Translations under genes and position numbers: made by a program | Part shown: in pieces, positions 25,789 to 34,252 of the stretch | Layout: every line of letters begins with the position of its first letter | How positions within the stretch are numbered: position 1 is the stretch's first letter | Assembly: GCF_039641995.1 (NCBI RefSeq) | Contig: NZ_CP087714.1 | Span: 992,001-1,056,000 of the forward strand | From: Geoglobus acetivorans | Lineage (GTDB): Archaea; Halobacteriota; Archaeoglobi; Archaeoglobales; Archaeoglobaceae | DNA: 64,000 bases | Direction of reading: 5' to 3' | The notes under the pieces: model-generated | The model's database searches: none | Seen by the model: the letters and a program-made list of their open reading frames with translations, nothing else | What the model was told of the DNA's origin: nothing

Positions 25789-26997
25789 TTATTTGCCATT
25801 TCCATGTTTTTTATTTTCTTCTTCATTTTTGAACACAAAATTGATGGTGTAATCAGTCGTACTTCCATCCGGGAACGTCAGCTGGATGTTTGCAACTGTT
25901 GCTACAGTATCCTCGACCCAAGGGGGCATTTTAGGGCTTTCCCTTTCTCCATTGTCTCCAACAGGTGGCACTATCGGTAGCTGAAATACTCCGTTTGAAT
26001 CGGAATACCATGTGAAGCTCTGGCTTATTGTTCCACTACCTGTATTATAAGTAATGTTCACTTTTATGGCTGCGTTTGGTACTGTGGTTCCTGTTATGTA
26101 AAATGAAGGCGAAGACTTCAAATCTCTTGTCGAAGAAAGATCTACAGTTACTGCAGACCCGTCCGAAAGTGTAGTAGATGACCCGTCGGAATCTGTGAGG
26201 TTGAAACTGCCGAGTGTATATTTTACAGGAGCTGGTTCATTACTGATGTTCAGCCCACTACCGGCGAAGTACATCAGCGTCTCGGTATCTGGGCTGACTG
26301 TGAAGTTTATCCACCTGTAACTGTTCGTGTCTGCAGACACTATCAAATCTGTTTCAGACAGTACGCTGTACAGGTGCTTCACATACCATTCGTACCCATC
26401 ATTAACTGAGATGTTGAACCATGCACTATTTTTAATCCTGTACTCCCCAAACCCGTCAAGGACAAGTTTGGCGTTTCCGGATACTGTTTTCTCGTCACTC
26501 TCAAAAATAAGCAGCGTCACTTTGCCATTCTGATATAGGTCCATTCCACCAATATCGCTACCTCCAGCGAAGTACTCTCCAAGAATCATGGTCTCGGAGG
26601 GGACATTCATGTAGTGGTAGCGAGGTTCAAGAACAAACGCCGTTATGTTGATTTTTCTGGACAAGAGAGACGACTCCATTTCTCCGATTTTCACAATTTT
26701 TATGCTTGAAGATGCCTTACTGGGCGTGATCAGGAAAGGGTATTTCGGGTAATTGGTGTCGAGATATATGTTCAGGACTGAGGACCCATAATTTGCAGCC
26801 TCAATTATTTTTTCGTCCAGCTTTTCGAATTCTTTCTTTACTTCAAAGTAGTGCAAGCTCTCTTCATTCTTCAGCCACACTGGAACGAAAAACTGCTGAA
26901 CTACTCCAATTCCACCAACAATTATCGCAAAGGCAAGCACTAACCCGAGGACAGGTGAAACTGCATGGTTGTTGATACTCCTAATTATTCTCATCAA
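25789..26997 (-). CDS. Pilin-like surface protein
   Basis: 402 aa. The N-terminus RSINNHAVSPVLGLVLAFAI, continuing into a 20-residue hydrophobic helix, matches archaeal type IV pilin N-terminal (DUF1628-like) signals, where PilD/PibD-type peptidases cleave before the AVSPV segment. The remaining 360 residues are beta-rich with many N-glycosylation sequons (NITAF, NISV, NFTV, NLTD), and the C-terminus is charged. Much longer than a normal pilin, so more likely an exported surface protein or minor pilin. A TATA box at 27015-27030 fits a leaderless ATG 26997. Confidence 0.65.
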   Translation of the reverse strand: MMRIIRSINNHAVSPVLGLVLAFAIIVGGIGVVQQFFVPVWLKNEESLHYFEVKKEFEKLDEKIIEAANYGSSVLNIYLDTNYPKYPFLITPSKASSSIKIVKIGEMESSLLSRKINITAFVLEPRYHYMNVPSETMILGEYFAGGSDIGGMDLYQNGKVTLLIFESDEKTVSGNAKLVLDGFGEYRIKNSAWFNISVNDGYEWYVKHLYSVLSETDLIVSADTNSYRWINFTVSPDTETLMYFAGSGLNISNEPAPVKYTLGSFNLTDSDGSSTTLSDGSAVTVDLSSTRDLKSSPSFYITGTTVPNAAIKVNITYNTGSGTISQSFTWYSDSNGVFQLPIVPPVGDNGERESPKMPPWVEDTVATVANIQLTFPDGSTTDYTINFVFKNEEENKKHGNGK

Positions 26998-27014
26998 ATA
27001 GATATTTTAAAAGT

Positions 27015-27030
27015 CAAAATTAAAAAACTT
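27015..27030 (-). promoter_or_regulatory. TATA-like promoter of the pilin-like gene
   Basis: On the minus strand AAGTTTTTTAATTTTG is centred about 25 bases before ATG 26997, giving a leaderless transcript. Confidence 0.4.
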
Positions 27031-27093
27031 ACCGCATCTCATGATGAGTTTCTGCCGATGTGGAAAATTCGGGAAAAAGAAAAATGGGTTTTG

Positions 27094-28209
27094 CTATTCT
27101 ATGCTTTCAAATCTATCCTTCAGCCTGTCCATGACCTTTGGCAGCGTGGTGTATTCCATATCCTCCATTGGCAGTCTGTGCGGCTCGAACGGGCCGTGCC
27201 TCCTCATGTACTCGGCAATCTCAACAGCCTTCTGTCTGGTGTAGTCGTAAGCCGGATCGTCGAACAGATCCACAGGCCCGACGAGCCTTCCGTTGGCAAG
27301 CTGGAATCCTGCAGCTATAACCCTTGGAGGACCGTCAAACCTGGTGCATTTGGAGTAGTGGAACGGCACCGGCATTAACGGGCCATTGTGGGAGCCGCGC
27401 ATCCACCCGCTTACGAGATGCGGGAATGCGAACGGCTCCAGCACCTCTCCAACTGCAGGTAGCCCGCTCTGCGCTCTTACGAGGGCAACTGGATCATCCT
27501 TGCCCACATACTCCCCGGCGATCTGGTAGAGCTTCTCTGTGCTGATGACCGCAACAGGCTCATCTGCCGGAAGCTTTCCACCCTCTTTTGGAAATACTCT
27601 CTTGATGACAAACCTTGATTTAGCACCTATAAGCGCGAGAATGTCATACATTTCCTCAGGACTGTTCATTAGAACTCTCTTATGCTCATAGATGTCCCAT
27701 ATTTCGAAAACAAAGCCGTTATGGAGGTTTGGATCAATGACAAGGCCCGCTGTATTGAACGGATCGGCAAACATCCTGAAGATTGGCAGGTTGAATGCTC
27801 CTGGCTCTGTTTTATCCATCATGAACGCAATTACCGGTTCAGCCCCTCTTTCGGTGAACTCCATCTCCGCAACTCCCGGCCCCATTCCTCTCACGTTGCC
27901 GGAAAAAGCATCGCTCAAAAGGTCCTGACCCGCACCATAGAGCTTGAGTTCCTTTGCTATTTCGGTTGCTTTTTCAAAGGTATCCCAGGCGAGCTTGTGA
28001 ATCTCTTCGCTGTCCACACCCTTTTTGTGGGTCATCACGAGCTCGAGATCGTCTCCCGCTCTGAATACTCTGAAGTCTATTATCAGCCCGCTATCTTTTG
28101 CGATGGACAGGTTTTCCTGGGCTTTTTCGATATGCTCGTCAGCTACAGTAACATGTCCGGGCAATCCACCGACATCTGCTTTGATTAGACTCACTGTAAT
28201 TTTGCTCAT
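27094..28209 (-). CDS. fbp: Fructose-1,6-bisphosphate aldolase/phosphatase
   Basis: 371 aa. Bifunctional gluconeogenic enzyme of archaea and deep bacteria that condenses triose phosphates and then dephosphorylates FBP in one active site. Family hallmarks: SLIKADVGGLPGHVTVADEH with the metal-binding Asp and His, YGAGQDLLSDAFSGNVRGMG, and FDDPAYDYTRQKAVEIAEY with the Schiff-base region Tyr/Lys area. Full length. The promoter at 28230-28245 fits leaderless ATG 28209. Divergent from the KaiC-like gene. Confidence 0.95.
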   Translation of the reverse strand: MSKITVSLIKADVGGLPGHVTVADEHIEKAQENLSIAKDSGLIIDFRVFRAGDDLELVMTHKKGVDSEEIHKLAWDTFEKATEIAKELKLYGAGQDLLSDAFSGNVRGMGPGVAEMEFTERGAEPVIAFMMDKTEPGAFNLPIFRMFADPFNTAGLVIDPNLHNGFVFEIWDIYEHKRVLMNSPEEMYDILALIGAKSRFVIKRVFPKEGGKLPADEPVAVISTEKLYQIAGEYVGKDDPVALVRAQSGLPAVGEVLEPFAFPHLVSGWMRGSHNGPLMPVPFHYSKCTRFDGPPRVIAAGFQLANGRLVGPVDLFDDPAYDYTRQKAVEIAEYMRRHGPFEPHRLPMEDMEYTTLPKVMDRLKDRFESIE

Positions 28210-28229
28210 GGGCAGAAATGGGTATTAAA

Positions 28230-28245
28230 GCTATAAAAGGTTTCA
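28230..28245 (-). promoter_or_regulatory. fbp promoter
   Basis: On the minus strand GAAACCTTTTATAGC is a BRE/TATA pair centred 25 bases before the fbp ATG. Confidence 0.55.
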
Positions 28246-28247
28246 GG

Positions 28248-28262
28248 TTAATTTTATATACC
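28248..28262 (+). promoter_or_regulatory. Promoter of the KaiC-like gene
   Basis: TTAATTTTATATACC contains TTTATATA, the archaeal TATA consensus. It predicts a start at about 28283 and back-to-back divergence with fbp. Confidence 0.55.
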
Positions 28263-28318
28263 ACATACTCATAATTAGGTGCGAGGATATAATCACATTA
28301 ATGATGAGGGGGAATTTC

Positions 28319-29047
28319 ATGCTGAGAAGATGCCCAACTGGCATACCTGGATTTGATGAACTGTGTGAGGGAGGCCTCGTAAGGGACAGAAGTTATCTGA
28401 TTTCAGGGCCTTCAGGTACTGGAAAAACAATATTTGCAATGCAGTTTCTGGTTAATGGTGCAAAGGAGTTTAACGAGCCTGGAATTTTCATTGCCACTGA
28501 GGAAAGGCCCCAGAATCTGAGAGAGAACTTTTCAGTTTTTGGCTGGGACCTTGAAAAGCTGGAAGACGAGAACATGCTTGCTATAATCGATGCGATGTCA
28601 GCAAAAATTGGCCTGCCAACCGATGAGAAATACATTGATGTCAGGCCATTTGATATAAGGAGTCTTATTGATAACATAATCACGATTCAGGATGAAATCG
28701 GTGCTTTAAGAGCAGCTCTGGATTCAACAACGGCGCTCGGTTTTTCAATTGCAGATCCTTCCAAGTTCCGAGTGGAGTTGCTCAAGATTTCAACCACTCT
28801 GGAGGTTCTCGGCCTGACAACTGTGATGACTGCGGAGGTAATTGAGAGCGGAATGATTTCAAGGTTTGGAGTGGAGAACTTCGTTACAGAGGGCACAATA
28901 GTGCTTTATTATACGCGGAGCGAGAATGTTAGAGTCAGGAGCCTCGAAATTTACAAAATGAGGGGAACGAACCACAGCCAGAAGATACACCCGTACGATA
29001 TCACTTCTGGCGACATCGTTGTTCATTCGAAGGAAGAGCTATTCTGA
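28319..29047 (+). CDS. KaiC-like/RadA-superfamily ATPase
   Basis: 242 aa, a single RecA-like domain of the KaiC family common in Archaea. PTGIPGFDELCEGGL opens the domain, Walker A is GPSGTGKT (residues 30-37), a catalytic-Glu-like EERPQNL follows, and Walker B is at about LRAALDSTTALG with Asp. The C-terminal YKMRGTNHSQKIHPYDITSG is conserved in KaiC domains. Its role is unknown; relatives work in archaellum control or sensing. I chose ATG 28319 because GAGGGGG lies seven bases upstream; ATG 28301 is possible. Confidence 0.8.
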   Translation: MLRRCPTGIPGFDELCEGGLVRDRSYLISGPSGTGKTIFAMQFLVNGAKEFNEPGIFIATEERPQNLRENFSVFGWDLEKLEDENMLAIIDAMSAKIGLPTDEKYIDVRPFDIRSLIDNIITIQDEIGALRAALDSTTALGFSIADPSKFRVELLKISTTLEVLGLTTVMTAEVIESGMISRFGVENFVTEGTIVLYYTRSENVRVRSLEIYKMRGTNHSQKIHPYDITSGDIVVHSKEELF

Positions 29048-29146
29048 GAGTGTATAATTTTTGTCCTTAAATTTTATAATGCTGTACTCGTATTTGCAGA
29101 CACCTTAAGGGCATTTATTTCTGATTTGGGGAAGCTAACCCTACTT

Positions 29147-29458
29147 TTATCTGTCACTGGTTTTTTGTTTTTTAATTGAATATCTTTTGAATCCCGGAGA
29201 AGAGAGTGCTATGCACCAGTTTTCGATCTCTGTCTTTGCCTCGTCAATTATTATCATCAGACCCTTTTCGTCAAGAATCCCGGCAAGTTCTCCATGAAGG
29301 TAAAACCGAACGTCCTTTGTGCTGATTTCTATGTCCAGCGGCCCATCCGGAATGAGGATTACTGAGCCTTTTTCTATGCATCTTTCTTTAAACAGTATTT
29401 TCAGGACGGGTTTGATGGTCTGAACCCTTCTGTAGACTTTTTCCCAGCTCTGCGCCAT
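29147..29458 (-). CDS. Uncharacterised protein, 103 aa
   Basis: I do not recognise this protein. It is mixed alpha/beta: a basic N-terminal helix (SWEKVYRRVQTIKPVLKILF), strands (GSVILIPDGPLDIEISTKDV), then KGLMIIIDEAKTEIENWCIA and a Lys-rich tail. No signal peptide or membrane segment. Its ATG follows the upstream gene's TAA with no gap, so the two are one transcription unit, converging on the KaiC-like gene. Confidence 0.65.
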   Translation of the reverse strand: MAQSWEKVYRRVQTIKPVLKILFKERCIEKGSVILIPDGPLDIEISTKDVRFYLHGELAGILDEKGLMIIIDEAKTEIENWCIALSSPGFKRYSIKKQKTSDR

Positions 29459-30199
29459 TTATCTCATTCCCAAGGTTCTTTTTATGGATCTCCCAAGCTC
29501 TGAAATTGTGTGGTTCATTATGATCGCGTGACCAGCAATCAGTGTGTTGCATATTACCATCTCGCATCCCTGCGTTTCCCTTGAGAGCATGGCAAACGAA
29601 AAAAGCGTTATGGCAAGTGTGAGTTTCAGGAAGTGGGAATAGAAGTCCATGTGTTCGAGGATCATCCCTTTCACCAGCATGCTGTAATACTTGGAGAGCA
29701 GGTAGATGATGTATATCGACATCACTGCTGATATTATAAAAAGACCGTTGAGCGATATGGCGATGTGGTTGGCAATAACGCTGAACTGCTGGTTGAGTGT
29801 GTTGAGGTACATCCAGATCACTGCCAGCCCCATCACAAGAATGATGTTGGTCTGATTGAACTGGGGCGTTAGGAATTTTATTGAATTTTTGTGTAGGCTG
29901 AAGACGATTTTCAGAAACAGGTAGAGGATTATGGCTGCGTAACCTGCAAGCACAAGGCTGAAGTACGTTTTGGGTACGAATTTGGAGGACCCCGAAATGT
30001 ATTGGGCAAGATTGACGATCTGAAGAATTGAGAGGATTGTGTAAACGACCATAAGTGCTATCAGAACCAGAAGTGTTTTATCTGCGTGGAGCTGCAACGA
30101 CTGGGAAATCGTGTTTTTTCTTCCGTCTGTTGAGTTGAATATTGAGGCTATGTAAAGTCCTGCCAGTGATGTGAGAAGCGCAAGATAGACCTCAAGCAT
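29459..30199 (-). CDS. Uncharacterised multi-pass membrane protein
   Basis: 246 aa from ATG 30199 (MLEVYLALLTSLAG), with about six or seven membrane segments: about 5-22, 45-65, 80-105, 125-140, 150-175, 195-215. No transporter motif stands out; charged loops are short. The promoter at 30222-30238 places transcription just before this ATG, so the longer open frame from 30241 is unlikely. Co-transcribed with the 103-aa protein. The setting next to a KaiC-like ATPase and a small membrane protein hints at a sensory role, which is a guess. Confidence 0.65.
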   Translation of the reverse strand: MLEVYLALLTSLAGLYIASIFNSTDGRKNTISQSLQLHADKTLLVLIALMVVYTILSILQIVNLAQYISGSSKFVPKTYFSLVLAGYAAIILYLFLKIVFSLHKNSIKFLTPQFNQTNIILVMGLAVIWMYLNTLNQQFSVIANHIAISLNGLFIISAVMSIYIIYLLSKYYSMLVKGMILEHMDFYSHFLKLTLAITLFSFAMLSRETQGCEMVICNTLIAGHAIIMNHTISELGRSIKRTLGMR

Positions 30200-30221
30200 T
30201 GGGACACATTCTCTCTTCAAC

Positions 30222-30238
30222 AAAATATATATCTTTTG
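30222..30238 (-). promoter_or_regulatory. BRE/TATA promoter of the membrane-protein operon
   Basis: CAAAAGATATATATTTT on the minus strand, centred about 28 bases before ATG 30199. Confidence 0.55.
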
Positions 30239-30288
30239 CAATCTTGGTATTTGGGGGAAAAATTTATCATATGTTTTAGTGGCTTAGA

Positions 30289-30429
30289 ATGTTTATGGAC
30301 TTCAGGGATGATTTTAACGACCTGAGCTTGGACGATGGAGAGCGAAATATTGATGAATTTGACATAATGTTCGTCATATCTATACTTTTAAGTTTGCTGG
30401 TCTTTGCATATATTCAACTTTCATCCTGA
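30289..30429 (+). CDS. Small single-pass membrane protein (46 aa)
   Basis: ATG 30289 opens a frame with an acidic N-terminus (MFMDFRDDFNDLSLDDGERN) and one C-terminal membrane helix (IMFVISILLSLLVFAYIQLS), ending at TGA 30427. The topology is clear and unlikely by chance. TTTATCAT at 30263-30270 is about 26 bases upstream, fitting a leaderless start; ATG 30295 is an alternative. No known family. It is divergent from the uncharacterised membrane protein. Confidence 0.5.
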   Translation: MFMDFRDDFNDLSLDDGERNIDEFDIMFVISILLSLLVFAYIQLSS

Positions 30430-30505
30430 TAACATCTGGAAAGGATACATTGGTGAGGATAAATTATAAATTCATTATCGGGTCTGAGTGTGAGAGGGAT
30501 TGGAC

Positions 30506-30976
30506 ATGAGTGTTGAGAGACTGTTTCTGCACGAGAAGGCTGTGGATATCATAGTGAAGATCTACGAGGCGGAGAAAAACGGAGAACTGGCTTACCCGCT
30601 CAGTATCTCCAGAGAGGTTGGCTCGCCTTACAGCTACATTTCCAAGGTTCTGGGAATTTTTGAAGATAATGCACTTGTGGAAAGTGAATTCGAAGGGCGT
30701 ATCAGGAAGGTAAAGCTGACAGATGATGGCAAAAAAGTTGCAGAGCTTTTGATTCAGCTGAAGGGTTTACTCAACAGAGATTTTGTTGCAAGAAAAAAAT
30801 TGAAAATTATTGAAGATGTTTTTATGAGTCTCGACGGTCACAGAGGTGAAAAAGCCCTGAGGATACTCTTACCCCTGAAAGCCGAACTTGAGAGGGTTGA
30901 GAGCAATGACAGAGAGGTAATCGAAAGGGTTGAAGAGCTGAGAAAGAGAATTGAGGAGATCATAAATGCCCAGTAG
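30506..30976 (+). CDS. Winged-helix transcriptional regulator
   Basis: 156 aa. The N-terminal winged helix reads FLHEKAVDIIVKIYEAEKNG, SISREVGSPYSYISKVLGIF and a wing with RKVKLTDDGKKVAELLIQL, similar to MarR/PadR-like archaeal regulators. The C-terminal 60 residues are charged and probably form a coiled coil (LKAELERVESNDREVIERVE). I chose ATG 30506, with GAGAGGGA upstream. The 3' end overlaps the M20 peptidase by 11 nt, so it probably heads that three-gene operon. Confidence 0.75.
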   Translation: MSVERLFLHEKAVDIIVKIYEAEKNGELAYPLSISREVGSPYSYISKVLGIFEDNALVESEFEGRIRKVKLTDDGKKVAELLIQLKGLLNRDFVARKKLKIIEDVFMSLDGHRGEKALRILLPLKAELERVESNDREVIERVEELRKRIEEIINAQ

Positions 30977-32183
30977 CATTTTGGTTGATTCCCTTAATTC
31001 TCTCGACTCGAAAAGAGATTTTGTCGTAGATACTCTCTCAAGGTTAATTGAAATTAAAGCGCTATCTCCTGAAAATGGTGGAAATGGAGAATGGGACAAG
31101 GCAGAGTATGTTGAAGGATTGCTGGATTTTGCAGATGATGTCAGGAGATATGATGCCGAAGATGAGAGGGCAAAAAACGGACTGAGACCGAACATAGTGG
31201 CTAAAATAAAGGGTAAGAGCAGCAGAACCCTCTGGATCGTAACACATCTTGACGTGGTTCCTGAGGGTGATCTGTCCCTATGGGAAAGCGATCCTTTCAA
31301 GGCAAGGGTGGAGGGAGACAGGATTTATGGCAGGGGTGCTGAAGATAATGGACAGGCCATAGTTTCAACCCTGCTTGCAGGAATGTTTCTTGCAGAAAAT
31401 GAACCTGATCTCAGTTTTGGGATGGTCTTTGTTTCGGATGAAGAGACCGGTAGCGATTACGGTATTCAGCATCTAATTAAAAAAGGTATTTTTGGGAAAA
31501 ACGATCTTTTTGTTGTCCCTGATGCCGGTAGCCCTGATGGCTCTCTGATAGAAGTGGCTGAGAAAACGATTCTCTGGATCAGGTTTGAGATATTTGGCAA
31601 GCAGGGACACGCCTCAAGACCGGACACGTCATTTAACGCAAGCAGAAGGGCCATGAAAATGCTGCTGGAACTTGATGAAATTCTCCATAGGCGGTATGAT
31701 TACAGAAATGAATTATTTGAACCGCCCTTCTCCACTTTTGAACCTACTCGAAGGGAGAAAAACGTGGATAATGTGAATACCATCCCTGGACTGGACGTGA
31801 GTTACATGGATTGCAGGATTCTGCCAGACTATGACGTTGATGAAGTAATTGAGTTTCTGGAAAACTTTCTCGAGAGAAAGAGGAATGAGGATGGGTACGA
31901 CTGCAGAATGGAAGTTGTTCAGAAATCGTGGTCTCCTCCCACAGATGAAGACGCTGAAATCGTTTTAAAGCTCAAAAAAGCGATAATGGATGTTAGGGGA
32001 ATCAAAGCGAGGGCAATAGGTGTTGGAGGGAATACCTGCGCCTCGTTCTTCAGGAGAGCTGGTTTTGAAACTGCAGTGTGGAACACGAGTGATGAGACCG
32101 CACATCAGCCGAACGAATATGCAAGGATATCGAATATAATTGAGGATGCCAAAGTTTTTGCATATCTTGCTTTTGAGAGGTGA
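30966..32183 (+). CDS. M20 family metallopeptidase (ArgE/DapE-like)
   Basis: 405 aa. Zinc-dependent amidohydrolase. THLDVVPEGDLSLWESDPF holds the first metal ligand His and Asp, GRGAEDNGQ the bridging Asp, SDEETGSDYG the general base Glu pair, VPDAGSPDG a ligand Asp, and the C-terminal TAHQPNEYARI the last His. The central lid domain lies at about 185-300 (GKQGHASRPDTSFNASR). Related to DapE/ArgE/CPG2, with substrate unclear. Coupled to the regulator before and the radical SAM gene after by overlaps. Confidence 0.87.
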   Translation: MPSSILVDSLNSLDSKRDFVVDTLSRLIEIKALSPENGGNGEWDKAEYVEGLLDFADDVRRYDAEDERAKNGLRPNIVAKIKGKSSRTLWIVTHLDVVPEGDLSLWESDPFKARVEGDRIYGRGAEDNGQAIVSTLLAGMFLAENEPDLSFGMVFVSDEETGSDYGIQHLIKKGIFGKNDLFVVPDAGSPDGSLIEVAEKTILWIRFEIFGKQGHASRPDTSFNASRRAMKMLLELDEILHRRYDYRNELFEPPFSTFEPTRREKNVDNVNTIPGLDVSYMDCRILPDYDVDEVIEFLENFLERKRNEDGYDCRMEVVQKSWSPPTDEDAEIVLKLKKAIMDVRGIKARAIGVGGNTCASFFRRAGFETAVWNTSDETAHQPNEYARISNIIEDAKVFAYLAFER

Positions 32184-33349
32184 TGCAGTTGTTTTACGAC
32201 ATCCGAGAGAAACCATTCATAATTTTCTGGGAATTAACGAGAGCCTGCATGCTTGCTTGCAGACACTGCAGAGCCAGAGCGATAAGAAAAAGAAATCCGA
32301 ATGAGCTTACGACCGATGAGGCCTTTGGTGTAATCGAGCAGATAAAGGAGTTTGGTAGACCCTATCCGCTCGTCGTTTTTACAGGCGGAGACCCTCTGAT
32401 GAGGGAGGACGTCTTTGAGATTGTTGAATACGCAACTTCCAGTGGCATCAGATCAGCAATAGCATTCAGTGGAACAAAGCTTGCTACGAGAGAAAGACTT
32501 GAGAAGCTGAAGGAGGCAGGTATCTCCAGAATAGCAATAAGTCTCGATGGCAGCAATCCTGAGATACATGATCATTTCAGGGGTGTAGGCGGAACGTTTG
32601 AGACGAGTCTGGAGATTCTTGAGATGGCAAGGGAGCTTGAAATATCTCGGCAGATTAACACAACTGTAACGAATTTCAACATGGCTGATTTGCCGAATAT
32701 AGCGAAGATCGGGATTGAGAACGAAATCGCTCTCTGGGATGTGTTCTTTGTTGTGCCTACCGGAAGGGCAAAGGCCGAGTACATGCCGACTTCACAGGAA
32801 TTTGAGGACATACTCAACTGGCTGTATGATTTGTCAAAGAGGACACCTCTCAACGTTAAAAGCTCCGCAGCCACACATTTGAGGAGAATTGAGTACATGA
32901 GGGACAGTGGAACATATGATTTACCTCACGGGGAACTTTACCACAGGCTCGCAGAGTCTCTGAGGGGTATGCCTGAAGGAGACTCCAAGGAGATAGTTTC
33001 CGGGGCGCATGGGAGGAGCATGGCAAGGGACGGCATCAGGAGGATGATGGGTATAACTGACGGTAGAGGAATGTTCTTCATAAGCCATGTTGGGGAAGTT
33101 TACCCGAGCGGTTTCCTTCCGCTGGTTGCAGGGAATGTTAGGGAGAAAAGTCTGAGAGATATTTACGGCAACTCAGACATATTTCTCAGCTTGAAAAATC
33201 CAGACAATCTCAGGGGTAAATGCGGAAAATGTGAATTCAGGCACATCTGTGGTGGTAGCAGAGCCAGAGCATACGCGATGACTGGAGATTATCTTGCAGC
33301 GGAGCCGAGATGTATTTACAGGCCTAAAGGAACCGAAGTAATAATGTAA
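32180..33349 (+). CDS. Radical SAM/SPASM protein, TIGR04053-like
   Basis: 389 aa. Radical SAM cluster CMLACRHC (Cys23, 27, 30), preceded by FWELTRACM. The FTGGDPLMREDVFEIV segment is the GGE-like SAM motif. The C-terminal SPASM region has GKCGKCEFRHICGGSRARAY and a final Cys in AEPRC for extra 4Fe-4S clusters. Strongly like the TIGR04053 family, which is related to the heme-biosynthesis AhbC/AhbD and peptide-modifying enzymes. Substrate not known. Overlaps the M20 gene by four bases and ends before a T-rich terminator. Confidence 0.85.
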   Translation: MMQLFYDIREKPFIIFWELTRACMLACRHCRARAIRKRNPNELTTDEAFGVIEQIKEFGRPYPLVVFTGGDPLMREDVFEIVEYATSSGIRSAIAFSGTKLATRERLEKLKEAGISRIAISLDGSNPEIHDHFRGVGGTFETSLEILEMARELEISRQINTTVTNFNMADLPNIAKIGIENEIALWDVFFVVPTGRAKAEYMPTSQEFEDILNWLYDLSKRTPLNVKSSAATHLRRIEYMRDSGTYDLPHGELYHRLAESLRGMPEGDSKEIVSGAHGRSMARDGIRRMMGITDGRGMFFISHVGEVYPSGFLPLVAGNVREKSLRDIYGNSDIFLSLKNPDNLRGKCGKCEFRHICGGSRARAYAMTGDYLAAEPRCIYRPKGTEVIM

Positions 33350-33356
33350 TTGCCCG

Positions 33357-33380
33357 TTTTTTTGCTGGTTTTTCTTTTTT
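33357..33380 (+). terminator. T-rich terminator after the radical SAM gene
   Basis: Runs TTTTTTT, TTTTT and TTTTTT follow the stop within 35 bases, without a clear hairpin, as is usual for archaeal termination. Confidence 0.5.
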
Positions 33381-33473
33381 GTGGGTTTCTGAATTTTATC
33401 TGTTTTTAATATCCTGCTCCAAAAATATCACGATTTTAAATTATAATAAATCCGGTCGATAAATTTAGCAAAA

Positions 33474-33482
33474 CTTATTAAT
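33474..33482 (+). promoter_or_regulatory. Promoter of the fqo operon
   Basis: CTTATTAAT, preceded by GCAAAA, is centred 26 bases before ATG 33504. This fits a leaderless mRNA for the whole 11-kb operon. Confidence 0.5.
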
Positions 33483-33503
33483 CATGGTCTTAATGGCTGG
33501 GGT

Positions 33504-33956
33504 ATGGAAGCGGTTATCGTCCTTTTGCTCTCAGTGATTGCCTTAATCTTCGCACTGGGCGCATGGATCACTCGCGATAACTTCTATTCGGCACTATTCA
33601 TGTCTGCAACGATGCTGGCCGTGGGTGCGATATATGCCTTCCATGGTATCTATTCGGTTTTCGTCCTGATAGCCTTCATATTCATTGGTGCTGTGGGTAT
33701 TGTTACTGTGGCTCTTGCGGCAACGTACCGTTTTGTCAACCCGAGAAAGGTTGATGAACGGTGGCTTGTCGTTGGAGAGGTTATTGCGGTAATCCTCGCT
33801 GTAACGGTAGGGCTGAATACATTTATGGCAGGGGAGTTTTCAGATGCGTTTGATAAGATGCTTACGGACTATTCTGTTCTTGTCGCGTTTCTAATCGTTC
33901 TGACAACTCTGCTCATGCTCTCTGCAATAAGCATGCTGAGGAGGGATAGCGCATGA
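33504..33956 (+). CDS. fqoJ: F420H2:quinone oxidoreductase subunit J
   Basis: 150 aa, about five membrane segments. Complex I NuoJ-type subunit: VSAMTFALGA-like N-terminus, FYSALFMSATMLAVGAIYAF, and FVLIAFIFIGAVGIVTVALAA (TM3, the conserved pi-bulge helix; quoted in parts). First gene of the operon, overlapping fqoK by four bases. It belongs to the membrane arm near the quinone site and the proton path. Confidence 0.9.
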   Translation: MEAVIVLLLSVIALIFALGAWITRDNFYSALFMSATMLAVGAIYAFHGIYSVFVLIAFIFIGAVGIVTVALAATYRFVNPRKVDERWLVVGEVIAVILAVTVGLNTFMAGEFSDAFDKMLTDYSVLVAFLIVLTTLLMLSAISMLRRDSA

Positions 33957-34252
33957 TTGAGACTGCAACGTCTATCGGACTGCTTGTGATAGGGTATCTA
34001 ATTGCCACATCTGCGAAGGACGTTATCAGACTTTTAATATCTCTTGAGCTGATGTTTTCAGCAGTTTTCCTGTCAGTTGTGCCTCTCTTCACCAACCCGT
34101 CTCTGATAGCTGAGGGTAATGCCATTACACTGATAACTGTCTTTACGAGCGCAGGAGAACTGCTGATTATGATCTCGGCAATAATATTCCTCGACAGGAA
34201 ATTCAGGAAAACGACTGTGGATGTGATAACTACAGGAGGGGATGAGCTATGA
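33953..34252 (+). CDS. fqoK: F420H2:quinone oxidoreductase subunit K
   Basis: 99 aa, three membrane segments. NuoK-type subunit with the conserved Glu in LLISLELMFSAVFLSVV and the second in TSAGELLIMISAIIF, both part of the proton path. Overlaps fqoM. Confidence 0.9.
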   Translation: MIETATSIGLLVIGYLIATSAKDVIRLLISLELMFSAVFLSVVPLFTNPSLIAEGNAITLITVFTSAGELLIMISAIIFLDRKFRKTTVDVITTGGDEL

